Shown: in pieces, positions 62,034 through 64,000 of the stretch
How positions within the stretch are numbered: position 1 is the stretch's first letter
Layout of the letters: every line of letters begins with the position of its first letter
Assembly: GCF_900143015.1 (NCBI RefSeq)
Contig: NZ_FSRT01000001.1
Location: 2,029,029 to 2,093,028 of the forward strand
DNA length: 64,000 bases
Source: Fibrobacter sp. UWB11
GTDB taxonomy: Bacteria; Fibrobacterota; Fibrobacteria; Fibrobacterales; Fibrobacteraceae
Direction of reading: 5' to 3'
Translations under genes and position numbers: made by a program
The notes under the pieces: model-generated
What the model was told of the DNA's origin: nothing
Databases searched by the model: none
What the model saw: only the letters and a program-made list of their open reading frames with translations

Positions 62034-62975
62034 ATGAAAATTTGCATTACACTCGCAACATATAACGGCGAAAAGTATCTTGGCGAAATGCTTGATTCTT
62101 TAGTCGCGCAGACGAAACAAGCCGATGTTATAATTGCAGTGGATGACGGTTCCAAAGATTCTACATGCGAAATCTTGGAACGTTACAAAGACAAGCTCCC
62201 GCTAGAAATCACCAAGTTTGAGAAGAACAGAGGGCACCGCGCATCGTTTTCGACAGCTTTGGAAAAGGCTCGCGAATTGCTCGCTGACGACGACGTGATT
62301 TTCCTTGCTGACCAAGATGATATTTGGCTTTCGAACAAATTGGAAGTGATGAGCCAGAAGATTGGCGACAATTCCATGATTTTTGGCAATGCCGAAATTA
62401 TCGATGGAGAAGGCAAAGTCACGGATTCGTCTTGGCGCAAAAAGGCTGAAACGGTCGAGCAACTGAGCCAACGAGCGCTCCTCACCGGATACACGAACGT
62501 GACCGGTTGTATGGTTGCTTTCAAAGCAAGGCTTTTGAAGACAGTGCTCCCGATTCCGCAAGAGGTCCCCGTACACGACCAATGGATTACGCTTTGCGCA
62601 ACCGCAGAAAATGGTTACCGAGCTATCGCAGATAAGGTCATCCAATACCGCATTCACGGCAACAACGCCATCGGCGAAGGCAACAAGACTTGGAGTGAAA
62701 AGCTCCAGACGAACTTGCAATGGGCAAAGGCTGTAAGAGATTCAAGCGTTTTCGAAAAACTGCCAGACGAAAGCCGCCTATTTTTGGACAAGTTCATTCA
62801 GTTCCTGGAATTACGCTTTAGCCATGCATTTTTATCACCGCTATGGTTTGTGTGGATTGTCCGTAACGCGCGCAACATCTACCCGCAGGTTCATAGCGCC
62901 CCCAAAATGATTGCACGAATTCTGTTCTCGTTCGTGGGCGTCTCGACCGCCAAAAAATTTTTCAATAAGAAATAA
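62034..62975 (+). CDS. Family-2 glycosyltransferase, copy 3
   Basis: 313 residues. LATYNGEKYLGEMLDSLVAQ, VDDGSKDSTCEI, LADQDDIWLSNKLEVM and VHDQWITLCATAENGY are the motifs. The C-terminal 60 residues have an extended amphipathic region (FLSPLWFVWIVRNARNIYPQ) that may contact the membrane. It starts 9 bases after copy 2, consistent with one operon. Confidence 0.9.
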   Translation: MKICITLATYNGEKYLGEMLDSLVAQTKQADVIIAVDDGSKDSTCEILERYKDKLPLEITKFEKNRGHRASFSTALEKARELLADDDVIFLADQDDIWLSNKLEVMSQKIGDNSMIFGNAEIIDGEGKVTDSSWRKKAETVEQLSQRALLTGYTNVTGCMVAFKARLLKTVLPIPQEVPVHDQWITLCATAENGYRAIADKVIQYRIHGNNAIGEGNKTWSEKLQTNLQWAKAVRDSSVFEKLPDESRLFLDKFIQFLELRFSHAFLSPLWFVWIVRNARNIYPQVHSAPKMIARILFSFVGVSTAKKFFNKK

Positions 62976-62983
62976 AATATCCT

Positions 62984-63814
62984 ATGATTCACGAAATTGC
63001 ACCGCACAAGCTTGATAACGAATTTAAAGACATTGCACCAAAGCCCACCGATTACTTGATTATTTTCAATGGCGAGCAAACGCTTTTCAAGAAGGCAGGC
63101 GACAACTTCGACATTCCGCGTGTGAGCGAATTTCCGCAATGCGAATGTCATTACTTGATTAGCATCGATGGTGATGCTTATTTCTTGTGTAATTCGAACT
63201 TGCCTGAAATTCCAGAAGGTTACGAATTCCGTGGCAATCGCACGTTCCGCACGCTTGAAAGCCATTTGGAACGCCTCGGTGGCGCAACGTCTGCACACAT
63301 TGCCAAATGGGAAAGTTTGAACAAGTTCTGCGGTAAATGCGGATGTCTCATGAAGCGTGGAACCAAAGAACGTTCCATGATTTGCCCCAGCTGCAAGAAC
63401 ACCGTCTATCCCAAGATTTCGCCGGTCGTGATTGTCGCTGTTCACAATGGCAACGAGCTTTTAATGGCTCGCAATTTGGACAATCCGGATAAAACGCGCA
63501 TGTTCCTCATTTCGGGATTCGTGGAAATCGGTGAATCGCTGGAACAGGCGGTTAAGCGCGAAGTCCTTGAAGAAGCAGGCGTCCGCGTGAAGAACATCAA
63601 GTACTTTGGCAGCCAGCCGTGGCCGTTCTCGGAATCGCTCATTTCGGGCTACACAGCAGAACTTGATGGCGATCCGACCATTCACATGCAAGAGGCAGAA
63701 CTCGCTTGCGCCACATGGGTCAAACGCGAGGACATTCCCGAATACGATACGAGCGTGAGCATCAGCAGTTGCTTGATCGAAAACTTCCGCTCGGGATATA
63801 CGATTAAGGAATAA
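62984..63814 (+). CDS. nudC: NADH pyrophosphatase (Nudix, NudC-type)
   Basis: 276 residues. Hydrolyses NAD(H), and in other bacteria also decaps NAD-RNA. The zinc ribbon has CGKCGCLMKRG and MICPSCKNTVYPKIS; the Nudix box is GFVEIGESLEQAVKREVLEE followed by AGV; the NADH-specific motif is SQPWPFSESLISGYTAE. It follows the glycosyltransferases by 8 bases and may be co-transcribed, though its function is unrelated. Confidence 0.94.
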   Translation: MIHEIAPHKLDNEFKDIAPKPTDYLIIFNGEQTLFKKAGDNFDIPRVSEFPQCECHYLISIDGDAYFLCNSNLPEIPEGYEFRGNRTFRTLESHLERLGGATSAHIAKWESLNKFCGKCGCLMKRGTKERSMICPSCKNTVYPKISPVVIVAVHNGNELLMARNLDNPDKTRMFLISGFVEIGESLEQAVKREVLEEAGVRVKNIKYFGSQPWPFSESLISGYTAELDGDPTIHMQEAELACATWVKREDIPEYDTSVSISSCLIENFRSGYTIKE

Positions 63815-63878
63815 TACAACAGCAAGAAATCACTGGATCCTTCACCCTTACAGGGTTCAGGATGACGAGTACAGAAAA

Positions 63879-63905
63879 GCGCGGCCGAGAAGCCGCGCAT
63901 TTTCA
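63879..63905 (+). terminator. Terminator after nudC
   Basis: GCGCGGC - CGAGAA - GCCGCGC - ATTTTC. Confidence 0.8.
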
Positions 63906-63953
63906 TTAAGTCCTTTAGGTAAGAAGCCGATGCGTAGCAGCGGCTTTAACAAC

Positions 63954-63970
63954 CACCCGCTATGCGGGTG
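63954..63970. repeat. Short hairpin near the right end of the window
   Basis: CACCCGC - TAT - GCGGGTG. The remaining bases to 64000 show no supported gene; a minus-strand gene ending at a TTA near 63981 is possible but only six codons are visible. Confidence 0.5.
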
Positions 63971-64000
63971 AGATTAGAGCTTAAGCCATTACGAATAGAA

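Noticed and set aside
63981..64000. End of a minus-strand gene at the window edge
   Set aside because: Only six codons could be read; not enough to support a gene.

Overview
The window looks like chromosomal DNA from a Fibrobacter (Fibrobacterota), probably a fibre-degrading gut strain. The markers are a FISUMP-type paralogous-domain protein (782-1903), a TIGR02147/DUF4423 regulator paired with a Ser-rich lipoprotein (36538-38632), poly-serine linkers in secreted proteins, a two-gene CotH block, and C-terminal domains like type IX secretion (T9SS) sorting domains. This assignment is inferred from protein families; no rRNA or other phylogenetic marker gene was compared.

Layout. 1-15 kb is mostly housekeeping on the + strand: the end of argS, purU, pyrE, a DEAD-box helicase, map, an EF-G of the mitochondrial/spd EFG1 type, mazG (minus), dprA and an ftsB-like gene. 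Between fusA and mazG lies a gene-free stretch that can fold into two strong adjacent hairpins behind a minus-strand promoter, a candidate small RNA. 15-24.6 kb (minus) carries an RND pump with its adaptor, two DUF5683-like envelope proteins and a large MBG-repeat surface protein. 24.8-31.3 kb has the rpsF-rpsR-rplI operon with a clear promoter and hairpin leader, trpS, RNase D, a membrane-anchored 5-formyl-THF cyclo-ligase homologue and a SpoU rRNA methyltransferase. 31.5-39.5 kb holds two tandem 612-residue CotH proteins, cysK behind a terminator-like hairpin, the regulator/lipoprotein pair and rubrerythrin.

39.6-51.7 kb is an AT-richer defence island. A type I restriction-modification operon runs on the minus strand: hsdM, a GIY-YIG nuclease with a duplicated C-terminal domain, a broken three-TRD hsdS locus, a small protein plus zeta-toxin-like kinase pair, hsdR, and a membrane coiled-coil protein. 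Two frame breaks sit at homopolymers inside hsdS (A5 and G8 on the + strand). One added base at each would restore, respectively, a full two-TRD subunit and a fusion to the third half-subunit, so the locus looks phase-variable. Divergent from hsdM are a protein with a HEPN-like R-x4-H motif and a UDG-superfamily-like protein. Related 12-bp repeats lie at both edges of the island.

52-64 kb returns to host-like genes: a polysaccharide-lyase-like protein, a DUF4434 protein, a lipoprotein, a DUF4419 protein, the polyamine pair carboxynorspermidine dehydrogenase and speA, three family-2 glycosyltransferases and nudC. Several families of short palindromic or TTAG-rich repeats punctuate the intergenic regions.
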